Assembly (NCBI RefSeq): GCF_000258175.1
Contig: NZ_JH636049.1
Span: 1,078,982 to 1,142,981, forward strand
DNA length: 64,000 nucleotides
DNA from: Saccharomonospora xinjiangensis XJ-54
GTDB lineage: Bacteria > Actinomycetota > Actinomycetes > Mycobacteriales > Pseudonocardiaceae
Direction: 5' to 3'
The translations under genes and the position numbers were made by a program. Shown here one piece after another: positions 36,977 through 45,500 of the stretch (position 1 is its first letter; every line of letters begins with the position of its first letter). Under the pieces are notes generated by a model that did not search any database, was not told the origin of the DNA, and saw nothing but the letters and a program-made list of their open reading frames with translations.

Positions 36977-39900
36977 TCAGCTGCTCGCCGCGATGCCCGG
37001 GATGCCCTTCAGCTCGCCGAGCAACATGGAACTGACCGTCACGGAATAGTCATAGAGGGCGAACACCGTCTCGGACGAGCCGCCGACCAGCTTCAGCCGC
37101 ACCGGGGTCTCACCTCGATGGGCCTGCAACGTCTGCTTCAACTCGGTCACCACACTTCGGGTGATCTTCTCGGCCGAGGCCAGCAGCATCAGCGGTGGTT
37201 CGTCGTCGCCGAGCGCGACGTCGCTGAGATCGAGAGGCACGAGTCCGGCGGCGAAGACGGACATCTTCTCCTCACGCCAGTTGACGCGGCCCTTCACGAC
37301 GACCGCGTTGTCCTCCACGAGGTCGGCGGCGAACAGCGCGTAGGACTTCGGGAAGAACAGCACCTCCAGCGAGGCGTCCATGTCCTCGACCGTGCAGATG
37401 GCCCAGGGCTCGCCCCTCTTGTTCACGCGCCGTTCCAGCGCGGTGATGAGCCCGGCGATCTCGATCTCCCCTTCCCTCGGGGGCTCGGCCAGTATCGCCG
37501 CGATGGGACGTTTGGCGTGCTTACGCAGGATTCGTTCGGCGCCGTCGAGCGGGTGTGCCGACACGTAGAGGCCCAGCATCTCCCGCTCGTAGCCGAGCTT
37601 CTGCTTGCGGGGGTACTCCTCGTCGTCGAACCGCAGGTGAGCGAGGGGCGACGCCGCCGTGCTCGGGGCCGCGCCGTCGTCGCCGCCGGTGCCGAAGAGG
37701 TCGAACTGCCCCATCGCCTCCTGCCGCTTGAGCGGAACCACGGCGTCCACGGCGTCCTCGTGCACACGGATCATCGACAGCCGTGTCGCGCCGAGTGAGT
37801 CGAACGCACCCGCCTTGATCAACGATTCGATGACCCGCTTGTTGCACGCCACGAGCTCGGATTTGTCGAGGAAGTCGGTGAAGGTGGAGTACTTGCCCTT
37901 CTTCTCCCGCGTCCCAATGATCGACTCGACGACGTTCGCGCCGACGTTGCGGATCGCGCCGAGGCCGAAACGGATGTCGTCCCCGACGGCGGCGAAGCGG
38001 CGATCCGACTCGTTGACATCGGGTGGGAGAACCCGGACACCGAGCCTGCGGCACTCGGAGAGATACACGGCCGACTTGTCCTTGTTGTCACCGACCGAGG
38101 TGAGCAGGGCGGCCATGTACTCCGCGGTGAAGTTGGCCTTCAGATAGGCGGTCCAATACCCGACGAGCGCGTAACCCGCGGCGTGGGACTTGTTGAACGC
38201 GTATCCGGCGAACGGGAGGATCGTGTCCCACAGCGCCTTGATGGCCTCGCGCGAGAACCCGTTGGCCTTCATCCCGGCCTCGAAGCCCTCGAACTCCTTT
38301 TCGAGGACCTCCTTCTTCTTCTTGCCCATCGCACGACGCAGCACGTCCGCTCGGCCCATGGAGTAGCCTGCGACCTTCTGCGCGATCTGCATGATCTGTT
38401 CCTGATAGACGATCAGACCGTAGGTTTCGGACAGGATGTCCTTCAGCGGCTCTTCCAGCTCGGGGTGGATCGGCGTGACCTGCTGCCTGCCGTTCTTGCG
38501 GTCCGCGTAGTTGTTGTGCGTGTTCATCGCCATCGGACCGGGGCGGTACAGCGCGTTGACCGCCGCGATGTCGGCGAACTCGGTCGGCTGCATCCGGCGA
38601 AGCAGGTCACGCATGGCCCCACCGTCGAGCTGGAACACGCCGAGCGTGTCACCACGGCCGAGCAGTTTGTACGTTTCGGGGTCATCGACGCCGAGTGTGT
38701 CGAGGTCGATCTCGATGCCGCGGTTGACCTTGATGTTGTCGATCGCGTCACCGATGACCGTGAGGTTGCGCAGGCCGAGGAAGTCCATCTTCAACAGGCC
38801 GATGGCCTCACACGACGGGTAGTCCCAGCCGGTGATGATGGCCCCGTCGTCCCGCTGCCAGAGCGGGATCGCGTCCACCAGCGGCTCGCTGGACATGATG
38901 ACCGCGCAGGCGTGCACACCGGCGTTGCGGATCAGCCCTTCGAGCCCCCGAGCGGTTTCGAAGATCGTTTTGACCTCGGGGTCGTTCTCGACGAGAGCGC
39001 GGACCTCAGCCGCTTCCGCGTACCGCTCGTGCTCCGGATCGACGATGCCCGACAGCGGGATGTCCTTCGCCATGATCGGCGGAGGGAGCGCCTTGGAAAT
39101 CTTGTCGGCGATCGCGTAGCCGGGCTGGCCGAAGTGCACCCGTGCCGCGTCCTTGATCGCGGCCTTCGTCTTGATGGTGCCGAACGTGATGACCTGCGCG
39201 ACCTTGTCCGCGCCGTACTTCTCGGTGGCGTAGCGGATCATCTCGCCACGCCTGCGGTCGTCGAAGTCGATGTCGATGTCGGGCATCGACATGCGCTCGG
39301 GGTTGAGGAACCGTTCGAACAGCAGCCCGAGCGGGATCGGGTCGAGGTTGGTGATGCCCAGCGCGTACGCGACGAGGGCCCCCGCAGCCGAACCACGCCC
39401 CGGACCGACCCTGATGCCCACGCTACGGGCGTAGTTGCAGAGGTCGGCGACCACGAGGAAGTACGCGGGGAAGCCCTTCTGCGCGATCACGCCGAGTTCC
39501 ATCTCCGCGCGCTCGACGTACCCGTCCGGGATGCCGTCGGGGAACCGCCATTCGAGGCCCTTCATCACCTCGTGGTGGAGCCAGGACTCCTGGGTGTGCC
39601 CCTCTGGGACCTCGAAGACGGGCATCCGGTCCTTGTGCGCGTAGACGTCCTCGTAGGACTGCACGCGCTCCGCGATCAGCAGCGTCGAGTCGGTGGCACC
39701 GGGCACCTCGGTGTCCCAGTACGCGCGCATCTCGCCCGCGGACTTCAGGAAGTAGCCGTCACCGTCGAACTTGAACCGGTTCGGGTCGGACAGTGTCTTT
39801 CCCGACTGCACACACAGCAACGCCGCGTGCGATTCGGCCTGGTCCTTGGTGACGTAGTGGGAGTCGTTGGTCGCCAGCGGCCGCAAACCGAGCTGACGGC

Positions 39901-40546
39901 CGATCTCCAGCAGGCCCTCTCGCACAGAGCGTTCGATGGGCAGGCCGTGGTCCATCAACTCCAGGAAGAAGTTGTCCCTGCCGAAGATGTCGCGGTAGTC
40001 GGAAGCGGCCTGGATCGCCTCGGCCTTCTGCCCCAGTCGCAGCCGGGTCTGCACCTCGCCGGAGGGACAGCCGGTGGTCGCGATGATGCCCTCGGCGTTC
40101 TCCGCGATCAGCTCGCGGTCCATCCTCGGCTTGCGGTAGTAACCCTCCATACTCGCCAGTGAGGACAGCTTGAAGAGGTTTCGCAGGCCCGTGGCGTTCT
40201 CCGCCATCATCGTCATGTGCGTGTAGGCACCGCCGCCGGAAACGTCGCCACCCTCACCGAACTCGTCGGCACCTCGCTGACCCGAGTGCCCCCAGAACAC
40301 CGGCTTCTTGTGGAACCGGCTCTCCGGTGCGATGTACGCCTCGATGCCGATGATCGGCTTGATGCCGGCCTTCTTCGCCTGCTGGTAGAACTCGTCGGCG
40401 CCGTACATGTTGCCGTGGTCGGTCATACCGACCGCCGGCATCCCCAACCGAGAGGCCTCGGCGAAGAGCGGAGCGATCTTCGCCGCGCCGTCGAGCATCG
40501 AGTACTCGGTGTGGACGTGCAGGTGGACGAAGGAATCGTTCGACAC
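36977..40546 (-). CDS. dnaE1: DNA polymerase III alpha subunit
   Basis: 1189-residue replicative polymerase. The N-terminal PHP domain keeps its metal ligands ([28 protein letters not shown]), so built-in 3'-5' proofreading is likely, as in M. tuberculosis DnaE1. The C-family catalytic aspartates are in [10 protein letters not shown] near residue 420. The HhH region, OB fold ([20 protein letters not shown]) and C-terminal domain follow. GTG 40546 has GGAGG 9 bases upstream. The MFS gene follows on the same strand. Confidence 0.97.
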   Translation of the reverse strand: MSNDSFVHLHVHTEYSMLDGAAKIAPLFAEASRLGMPAVGMTDHGNMYGADEFYQQAKKAGIKPIIGIEAYIAPESRFHKKPVFWGHSGQRGADEFGEGGDVSGGGAYTHMTMMAENATGLRNLFKLSSLASMEGYYRKPRMDRELIAENAEGIIATTGCPSGEVQTRLRLGQKAEAIQAASDYRDIFGRDNFFLELMDHGLPIERSVREGLLEIGRQLGLRPLATNDSHYVTKDQAESHAALLCVQSGKTLSDPNRFKFDGDGYFLKSAGEMRAYWDTEVPGATDSTLLIAERVQSYEDVYAHKDRMPVFEVPEGHTQESWLHHEVMKGLEWRFPDGIPDGYVERAEMELGVIAQKGFPAYFLVVADLCNYARSVGIRVGPGRGSAAGALVAYALGITNLDPIPLGLLFERFLNPERMSMPDIDIDFDDRRRGEMIRYATEKYGADKVAQVITFGTIKTKAAIKDAARVHFGQPGYAIADKISKALPPPIMAKDIPLSGIVDPEHERYAEAAEVRALVENDPEVKTIFETARGLEGLIRNAGVHACAVIMSSEPLVDAIPLWQRDDGAIITGWDYPSCEAIGLLKMDFLGLRNLTVIGDAIDNIKVNRGIEIDLDTLGVDDPETYKLLGRGDTLGVFQLDGGAMRDLLRRMQPTEFADIAAVNALYRPGPMAMNTHNNYADRKNGRQQVTPIHPELEEPLKDILSETYGLIVYQEQIMQIAQKVAGYSMGRADVLRRAMGKKKKEVLEKEFEGFEAGMKANGFSREAIKALWDTILPFAGYAFNKSHAAGYALVGYWTAYLKANFTAEYMAALLTSVGDNKDKSAVYLSECRRLGVRVLPPDVNESDRRFAAVGDDIRFGLGAIRNVGANVVESIIGTREKKGKYSTFTDFLDKSELVACNKRVIESLIKAGAFDSLGATRLSMIRVHEDAVDAVVPLKRQEAMGQFDLFGTGGDDGAAPSTAASPLAHLRFDDEEYPRKQKLGYEREMLGLYVSAHPLDGAERILRKHAKRPIAAILAEPPREGEIEIAGLITALERRVNKRGEPWAICTVEDMDASLEVLFFPKSYALFAADLVEDNAVVVKGRVNWREEKMSVFAAGLVPLDLSDVALGDDEPPLMLLASAEKITRSVVTELKQTLQAHRGETPVRLKLVGGSSETVFALYDYSVTVSSMLLGELKGIPGIAASS

Positions 40547-40772
40547 CGCCGGAATACCTCCGAAGACACCAAGGGGACGGCCAGAGACGTGCCGACCAGC
40601 TTAGCCCCGAGGAAGATCTATCCAGGGACCGCATGCCCGGCGTGGCGAGCGCAGTCCGGCCCTCCTTCGCCACCGGCGAGGGTGCCCCATCCGGTGTGCC
40701 GCTTCGGCAAAACGGGGCCAGCTGACGTACTGTTGTGCGTCGCCGCTCGCCGAGCAATGGTTCACTGCACTC

Positions 40773-41537
40773 ATGACACACCACCAGGCCCTCACCCTCC
40801 GCTACGCCGCGGCCTCCGATGTGGGGCGACACCGTGGCGGGAACGAGGACTCCGCCTACGCGACCGTCCGGCTGCTCGCCGTCGCCGACGGGATGGGCGG
40901 TCACGCCGCAGGCGAGGTCGCCAGCGCCGAGGCTGTCACCGCGCTCGAAGAGCTCGACACTCGCCTCGCTGATGAGGACCTCGGCGATGTTCACCTCGGG
41001 GAGGAACTGGCGGAGGCGATCGGCGTCGCCGCGTCCCGGCTGGACGAGCGGGTCGCCGACGACCCCGCTCTCACCGGCATGGGCACCACGGTCACGGCGA
41101 TGTTGTGGGACTGCCCGCGATTCGCGCTCGGGCACATCGGCGACTCACGCTGCTACCAGCTCCGCGGTGGCACGCTGACCCAGCTCACCCACGACCACAC
41201 GATGGTCCAGGCCCTTGTCGATCAGGGGCGGCTCACTCCGGAACTGGCCGAACGCCACCCGAGCCGCTCCGTGCTGGTGCGAGCGCTGCTGGCCGGTGTG
41301 CCTGCCGAGCCCGACATCTCCGAGCACACCGCCGAGGCCGATGACGTCTACCTGCTCTGCTCCGACGGGCTCACCGACGTCGTCAAGCCGCCCGAGATTC
41401 AGCGGGTGCTCGCGGACGTGGTCACCGGTGCCGCGTCCCCTGACGACGCCGTTCGCTCGCTCATCGGCCTCGCCAACGATGGCGGCGGCCCCGACAACAT
41501 CACCTGCGTACTCGCCCACGTCATCGAAGAGGACTGA
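40773..41537 (+). CDS. PP2C-family serine/threonine protein phosphatase
   Basis: 254 residues, a soluble PP2C catalytic domain. Metal-binding aspartates are visible in RGGNEDSAY, VADGMGGHAAGE, LLCSDGLTD, and GGGPDNITCVL; GHIGDSRCYQL is the usual central motif. No membrane anchor, unlike PstP, and no kinase or FHA gene beside it. Target unknown. Divergent from dnaE1 with a 226-base shared spacer. Confidence 0.92.
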   Translation: MTHHQALTLRYAAASDVGRHRGGNEDSAYATVRLLAVADGMGGHAAGEVASAEAVTALEELDTRLADEDLGDVHLGEELAEAIGVAASRLDERVADDPALTGMGTTVTAMLWDCPRFALGHIGDSRCYQLRGGTLTQLTHDHTMVQALVDQGRLTPELAERHPSRSVLVRALLAGVPAEPDISEHTAEADDVYLLCSDGLTDVVKPPEIQRVLADVVTGAASPDDAVRSLIGLANDGGGPDNITCVLAHVIEED

Positions 41538-41554
41538 CGTCCGCGAGACACCCC

Positions 41555-41582
41555 GTGTCCGCGGTCCGCGCGCATGTCCGCA
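41555..41582 (+). repeat. two isolated copies of the GTGTCCGC motif
   Basis: GTGTCCGC at 41555 and ATGTCCGCA at 41574, between the convergent PP2C and DUF4383 genes, resemble the core of the 21-bp array at 16.7 kb. Confidence 0.5.
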
Positions 41583-41650
41583 CGTGGTGAGCTGGAAGGC
41601 CGCAGCCCGTGCGTCCGCGTGTTCCGGTGCCCGCGCTGTCCCCGGAGAGA

Positions 41651-42226
41651 TCAGTGTGCTGCGCCGCGGCGCCACATCCGCCGCCCTGGTGCGTGCCTGC
41701 GAGTCCCTCGCGCACTGTCGTCCGCACCGGTCCCGCCGGTCTCAGAGACGGGACCCGGCTGCTCGCCCCTCGTCTCGACGACCTTCTTGCGGGCCGGCAT
41801 CACAGCGAGGACGAGCCCCAGCAACGCCGTCCCCAGATGCAGCCAGTTGTCCGCCGTGTTGAGCGCGAACGGGTTACCGAGCCCCTCCACGGGGTTCTCC
41901 GCGAACACGCCCGTGATGGCGAGGCCCCACAGCAACAGCACTCCGAAGACGGCGAGCAGCAGCCAGCCGTAGACCCTCGCCATCGTGGACGTCAACGCCA
42001 TCAGCACACCGATCAAACCGATCACGATGTGAAAGACGTTGTGGAGCGGGTTGATCGAGAAAAGCCACAGGGTGCTGTGACTGGCGTCCCCAAATCCACC
42101 GAACCCGGTGATCACGAGCCCGATGATGCCGATCGCCAGGTAGACAACGCCAATGAGACCCGCCAGCATCTGGACGGGCTGTAGTCCTCGTCTCCGCAGG
42201 CTGCCTGCGGGAGCTGGACGAGTCAT
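41651..42226 (-). CDS. DUF4383 membrane protein
   Basis: 191 residues, four membrane helices (about 18-40, 62-82, 89-109, 127-145) with the DUF4383 phrase LFSINPLHNVFHIVIGLIGV. The C-terminal 45 residues are a polar Arg/Gly-rich tail. No biochemical role is established for the family. AGGAGGAGG lies 6 bases before ATG 42226. Converges on the PP2C gene; divergent from the phosphoesterase. Confidence 0.85.
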   Translation of the reverse strand: MTRPAPAGSLRRRGLQPVQMLAGLIGVVYLAIGIIGLVITGFGGFGDASHSTLWLFSINPLHNVFHIVIGLIGVLMALTSTMARVYGWLLLAVFGVLLLWGLAITGVFAENPVEGLGNPFALNTADNWLHLGTALLGLVLAVMPARKKVVETRGEQPGPVSETGGTGADDSARGTRRHAPGRRMWRRGAAH

Positions 42227-42319
42227 GGCAGCCTCCTCCTGCGGTGTGAAAGGTGCCGCTCAAACCTTTCGTGTACCCGGGTGTTCCGGCGCGAAACGGC
42301 GAGTGCGCCCGCGGCACCG

Positions 42320-42325
42320 TAGGGT
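42320..42325 (+). promoter_or_regulatory. -10 element of the leaderless 2H phosphoesterase gene
   Basis: TAGGGT ends 7 bases before GTG 42333. Confidence 0.65.
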
Positions 42326-42332
42326 TTTCGGC

Positions 42333-42857
42333 GTGGCATTGGGCGTTTGCCTGCTGTTCGACCGGCGTTCCGAGCGCGCGCTCCGTGGGCTGTGGTCGCG
42401 GCTGGAGGCCGCCGGTGTCGCGACGCTGCAAACCCACACGCACGGCAGGCATCACCCGCACCTGTCGTACGTCGTCCTCCTCGACTGGGACTTCGCCGCC
42501 GTCCACGCGGCTGTCGGTGCGCTGCGCGACCACGGTCCTTCAGATCTCACCTTCGACGCGATGGCGACGTTTCGCCGGGGCAGAGTCGCGCTCGTGCCCG
42601 CTCCTCCCGCGGGCCTGCTCGCGCGGCAGCAGGCCGTACTCCGCGCCGTGATCGGCACGGGAGCCCGCGTTCACCGTCACTACGCGCTGGACCGCTGGCT
42701 GCCGCACTCCTCGGTGGCCACGAGATCGACGACGCGGCAACTTCCCCTCGTCGCGGCAGCGGTCTACGAGATCCTCCCGCTGACCGTGCGCGTGACCAGC
42801 GCCGCCTTGATCGACAGCGCCACCGGGCAGGCGGCACCGCTGCCGATCCTGCCGTGA
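42333..42857 (+). CDS. 2H phosphoesterase / 2'-5' RNA ligase-superfamily protein
   Basis: 174 residues with two symmetric His-x-Ser motifs, HPHLSYV near residue 47 and LPHSSVA near residue 129, the hallmark of the 2H superfamily (RNA ligase-like or cyclic phosphodiesterase). Likely substrates are RNA 2',3'-cyclic or 2'-5' phosphodiesters; not determinable here. GTG 42333 is the start by the leaderless rule. Converges on the zinc peptidase gene, 7 bases between stops. Confidence 0.8.
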   Translation: MALGVCLLFDRRSERALRGLWSRLEAAGVATLQTHTHGRHHPHLSYVVLLDWDFAAVHAAVGALRDHGPSDLTFDAMATFRRGRVALVPAPPAGLLARQQAVLRAVIGTGARVHRHYALDRWLPHSSVATRSTTRQLPLVAAAVYEILPLTVRVTSAALIDSATGQAAPLPILP

Positions 42858-42864
42858 TCGGCTG

Positions 42865-43851
42865 TTACGCGACGTCCTCGCTCGGCGCGTACCACGTGTT
42901 GCACTGCCCCATGTCGCCATCGCGGAACCCACGAGCGGCCCACTTCCGCTGAGTCTCGCTGGTGCCGTGCGTCTCGCTGTCCACCCAGTTGCGGAAGTCG
43001 TTTACCGCGGCGTCACCGAGGTCGTCCGTGATCGACCCTCTTCCCGAGGCGCTGGCGAGGAAAGCTCCTGCGAAACAGTTCGCCTGCAACTCGACGCGCC
43101 TGCCCAGTTCCCGATCGGGCGGGCTGCCGGAGGGATAGCGGCTCAGCTGCCTGTTCGCGTCGGCCAGTATGCCGCTGAGGTGCTGCACGTGGTGGCCGTA
43201 CTCGTGGGCGAGGGTGGCGATGTGTGCTTCCTCGGTGAGTCCGAACGCCTCCAGAGTGCGGGCACGCGGCAGGTAGATGGTGGCGTCCTCCGCGCAATAC
43301 AGCCCGGTGGCCTGGTCTGCGGGAGGCAGCTCGCCGCACGCGGTCACCGGGTCGTCGGTGATGTTGACGACCACCGGAGCGAACGGGACGCCGGAGCGTG
43401 CCAACGCCGGTTTCCAGGCGCGTTCCAGGCACCGCAATTCGGCGGTGTAGAACGCGTGCAGCCGCTCCTGTTCCCCGCGCAGTGGCGGCAGTTCGCACCG
43501 CACGTCGGCCAGCTCCGTGCCGCTTCTCAGCAGGCGGTTGTCGCCGATCGACGCGAGGGAAGGGACGCTGTCGCCAGACACCGGAGCGGCGGGCTGCGCC
43601 TGGTCTGGTTCACCGAGAGACGGCAGGACGGCGACGAACACGCAGGCAAGCGCGAGAGCCACGGCGACGGGAAGCGCGGCGCGCCACCGCGATCTCCGCG
43701 TGGAAGCCGGTCTGGACTCGGCCGTGTCGTCCGAATCCCAAAGCTCCAGCGGAAGATCTTCAAGGTACGGCCGGACCGGCCCTGGCTCGCGAGCCGGGTC
43801 TCCTGCCGCGTCGCCGACAGTGTGCACAGCAGCCTTCACGGTTGACGTCAC
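42865..43851 (-). CDS. neutral zinc metallopeptidase, membrane-anchored (YpfJ-like)
   Basis: 328 residues. After a cytoplasmic Pro/Arg-rich stretch comes one signal-anchor helix (ALPVAVALALACVFVAVLPS) and an extracytoplasmic domain with the zinc motif HEYGHHVQ and the downstream Glu ligand in ELQANCFAGAF, the arrangement of the putative neutral zinc metallopeptidase family. GTG 43851 is favoured (TATTCT 12 bases upstream); ATG 43893 would add 14 residues but has neither promoter nor ribosome site. Substrate unknown. Confidence 0.85.
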   Translation of the reverse strand: MTSTVKAAVHTVGDAAGDPAREPGPVRPYLEDLPLELWDSDDTAESRPASTRRSRWRAALPVAVALALACVFVAVLPSLGEPDQAQPAAPVSGDSVPSLASIGDNRLLRSGTELADVRCELPPLRGEQERLHAFYTAELRCLERAWKPALARSGVPFAPVVVNITDDPVTACGELPPADQATGLYCAEDATIYLPRARTLEAFGLTEEAHIATLAHEYGHHVQHLSGILADANRQLSRYPSGSPPDRELGRRVELQANCFAGAFLASASGRGSITDDLGDAAVNDFRNWVDSETHGTSETQRKWAARGFRDGDMGQCNTWYAPSEDVA

Positions 43852-43970
43852 GTCTCGGCGACGAGAATAAGGCCTCGGGTTTCGTCCGCCCATACCGCGG
43901 TGTCACGAAAAGGACACGGGGAGGAACGGCACGCGACCTGCGCGGCGGAAGGCCGTTACGACATCGACGA

Positions 43971-44003
43971 AGGGGCCGACAAGGTTTTCCCTGGTCGGCC
44001 CCT
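43971..44003 (-). terminator. terminator after tRNA-Val
   Basis: AGGGGCCGAC (43971-43980) pairs with GTCGGCCCCT (43994-44003); 13-base loop. Six bases past the tRNA 3' end. Confidence 0.7.
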
Positions 44004-44009
44004 GTCCGG

Positions 44010-44081
44010 TGGGCGCAGCAGGGTTCGAACCTGCGACCCCCTGCTTGTAAGGCAGGTGCTCTCCCGCTGAGCTATGCGCCC
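44010..44081 (-). tRNA. tRNA-Val (anticodon UAC)
   Basis: A complete cloverleaf of 72 bases on the minus strand: acceptor GGGCGCA/TGCGCCC, D-arm with AGCTCAGCGGGAGAGC, anticodon stem CCTGC/GCAGG with loop CTTACAA (anticodon TAC), and T-arm with GGTTCGAACC. The 3' CCA is not encoded, as is common in actinobacteria. Confidence 0.97.
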
Positions 44082-44084
44082 TGA

Positions 44085-44110
44085 GTCCCCCGCGCATGGT
44101 GCGCGGGGAC
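44085..44110 (-). terminator. hairpin between ahpE and tRNA-Val
   Basis: GTCCCC-GCGC (44085-44095, one bulged C) pairs with GCGCGGGGAC (44101-44110), 4 bases from the mature tRNA 5' end. Terminator of ahpE or a processing element. Confidence 0.55.
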
Positions 44111-44136
44111 CGCCATCGATCCGGCGTGCCCGACCA

Positions 44137-44592
44137 TCAGCCCAGGTCGGCGATCGCCTTCTTCCAGGCCGCCTGGTCACGCGCCTCACCCGGCTGGTTC
44201 ACCTCGGCGAACCGCACGACACCCTCGGTGTCGATCAGGAAGGTACCCCGCAGCGCGAGGCCGGCCTGCTCGTTGAACACACCGTACGCCTTCGCCACCT
44301 CGCCGTGCGGCCAGAAGTCCGACAGCAGGGGGAACTGGTAGCCCTGCTGCTCGGCCCACGCCTTCAGCGCGAACGGCGTGTCCACGGAGACGCCGAGCAC
44401 CTGCACGCCGGGGTACTGGTCGAACTCGTCGCGCAGCTGGCACAGTTCGCCCTGGCAGATACCGCTGAAGGCGAACGGGTAGAAGACGAGCAGCACCGGC
44501 TTGTCGCCGCGGAACGACGACAGCGTGACCTGTTGCTTGTTGTAGTCGTTGAGCGTGAAGTCCGGGGCCTGGGTACCGACCTCGACGGCCAT
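44137..44592 (-). CDS. ahpE: AhpE-like peroxiredoxin with a CX4C motif
   Basis: 151-residue thioredoxin-fold peroxidase. The peroxidatic Cys46 is in PFAFSGICQGEL and the catalytic Arg and FGVFNEQAG-type region (AYGVFNEQAGLALRGTF) match AhpE. Cys51, four residues after Cys46, gives CX4C, as in BCP/PrxQ atypical 2-Cys enzymes; from memory M. tuberculosis AhpE has Asp there. ATG 44592 aligns with the family N-terminus; a GTG at 44598 with AAAGG upstream is possible. Neighbours (tRNA below, DUF3052 above) match Rv2238c-Rv2239c synteny. Confidence 0.93.
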   Translation of the reverse strand: MAVEVGTQAPDFTLNDYNKQQVTLSSFRGDKPVLLVFYPFAFSGICQGELCQLRDEFDQYPGVQVLGVSVDTPFALKAWAEQQGYQFPLLSDFWPHGEVAKAYGVFNEQAGLALRGTFLIDTEGVVRFAEVNQPGEARDQAAWKKAIADLG

Positions 44593-44731
44593 GGGCACGA
44601 CAACCTTTCGCTTGTCCGACAGTACGGCTCGACATCCGGCCACTGCGCGCGGCGCGATGGTCTCATCCACCGACGCGAGTGCCGGGCAAACCCTATCGCG
44701 CTGCCGGGACGAGCGAACGGGGGCCGGACCT

Positions 44732-45157
44732 CTAGCGACGTGACGTGGACCTCGGCACGAGTCTCGTCGCGGTCCAGCCGTGGCCGATACTCAGGTTGGA
44801 GGTCTGCGACATCCCGACCGTGGGCACCGCCTCGGCGATCTCGCTCGGCTCGACGTGACCGGGCTGACCCGTCTTCGGGGTCAGCACCCAGACCACCCCG
44901 TTCTCGTCGAGCGGCACGCGGGCGTCCACGAGCGCGTCCCCGAGGTCTCCGTCGCCGTCGCGCCACCAGAGCAGCACGACATCGATGACTTCGTCGGCGT
45001 CCTCGTCGAGCAGCTCACCACCGATGCGAGCCTCGACGGCGGCGCGGACCTCCTCATCGACGTCTTCGTCCCAGCCCAGCTCCTGGACCACCATGTCCGG
45101 CTTGATCCCGAGCTTTTCGGCGACGCTGTTCTGGTCAGCGTCTCCCGCGGCGACCAC
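44732..45157 (-). CDS. DUF3052 family protein
   Basis: 141 residues, acidic, soluble, with the family pattern KLGIKPDMVVQELGWDEDVD, a WWRDGDGDLGDALVDA segment and VWVLTPKTGQPGHVEPSEIA. Conserved across actinobacteria beside ahpE and aceE (Rv2239c) without an established role. GGAGGAG lies 9 bases before GTG 45157. Divergent from aceE. Confidence 0.88.
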   Translation of the reverse strand: MVAAGDADQNSVAEKLGIKPDMVVQELGWDEDVDEEVRAAVEARIGGELLDEDADEVIDVVLLWWRDGDGDLGDALVDARVPLDENGVVWVLTPKTGQPGHVEPSEIAEAVPTVGMSQTSNLSIGHGWTATRLVPRSTSRR

Positions 45158-45500
45158 GGCTTCTCACTCCTCCAACTGGATAGGTGCGGTCCGCTTCCGG
45201 CCGCTCACTCTTCGCGACCGACCGCACGACGTACACGGATGGGCATAGCGAACACCGCAACGGCGCGGAGCGCAACCGTCCACACCGGAGCCCTCAGCCC
45301 CAAGGCCTGAGGTTAAGGGGGCCGGGGACACCGGCCCGCAGGCGGGGCACGATTCTCCCGAATCCGGACAGCCCCGAGCCCCACCACCTGAACTAGGCTG
45401 GAAGAGGCGGCCAACGCGGAGCATCACACAGGATCGACCGCGTGTCGCACGGTGTTACGAACAGCTCAATGTTACCGCAGAGTAGCGGCTGACGGAGACC
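45158..45500. other. divergent control region between the DUF3052 gene and aceE
   Basis: 343 bases without a gene. It contains a GGGCCGG/CCGGCCC hairpin (45319-45337), a -10-like TAGGCT at 45394, and two direct copies of TGTTAC (45453 and 45470, 17 bases apart) about 30-50 bases before the aceE start, a possible regulator site. Confidence 0.5.

Noticed and set aside
38183..40162. 659-codon plus-strand frame opposite dnaE1
   Set aside because: A GC-rich antisense shadow; rich in Arg, Asp, Glu and Val with no domain, while dnaE1 is unmistakable.
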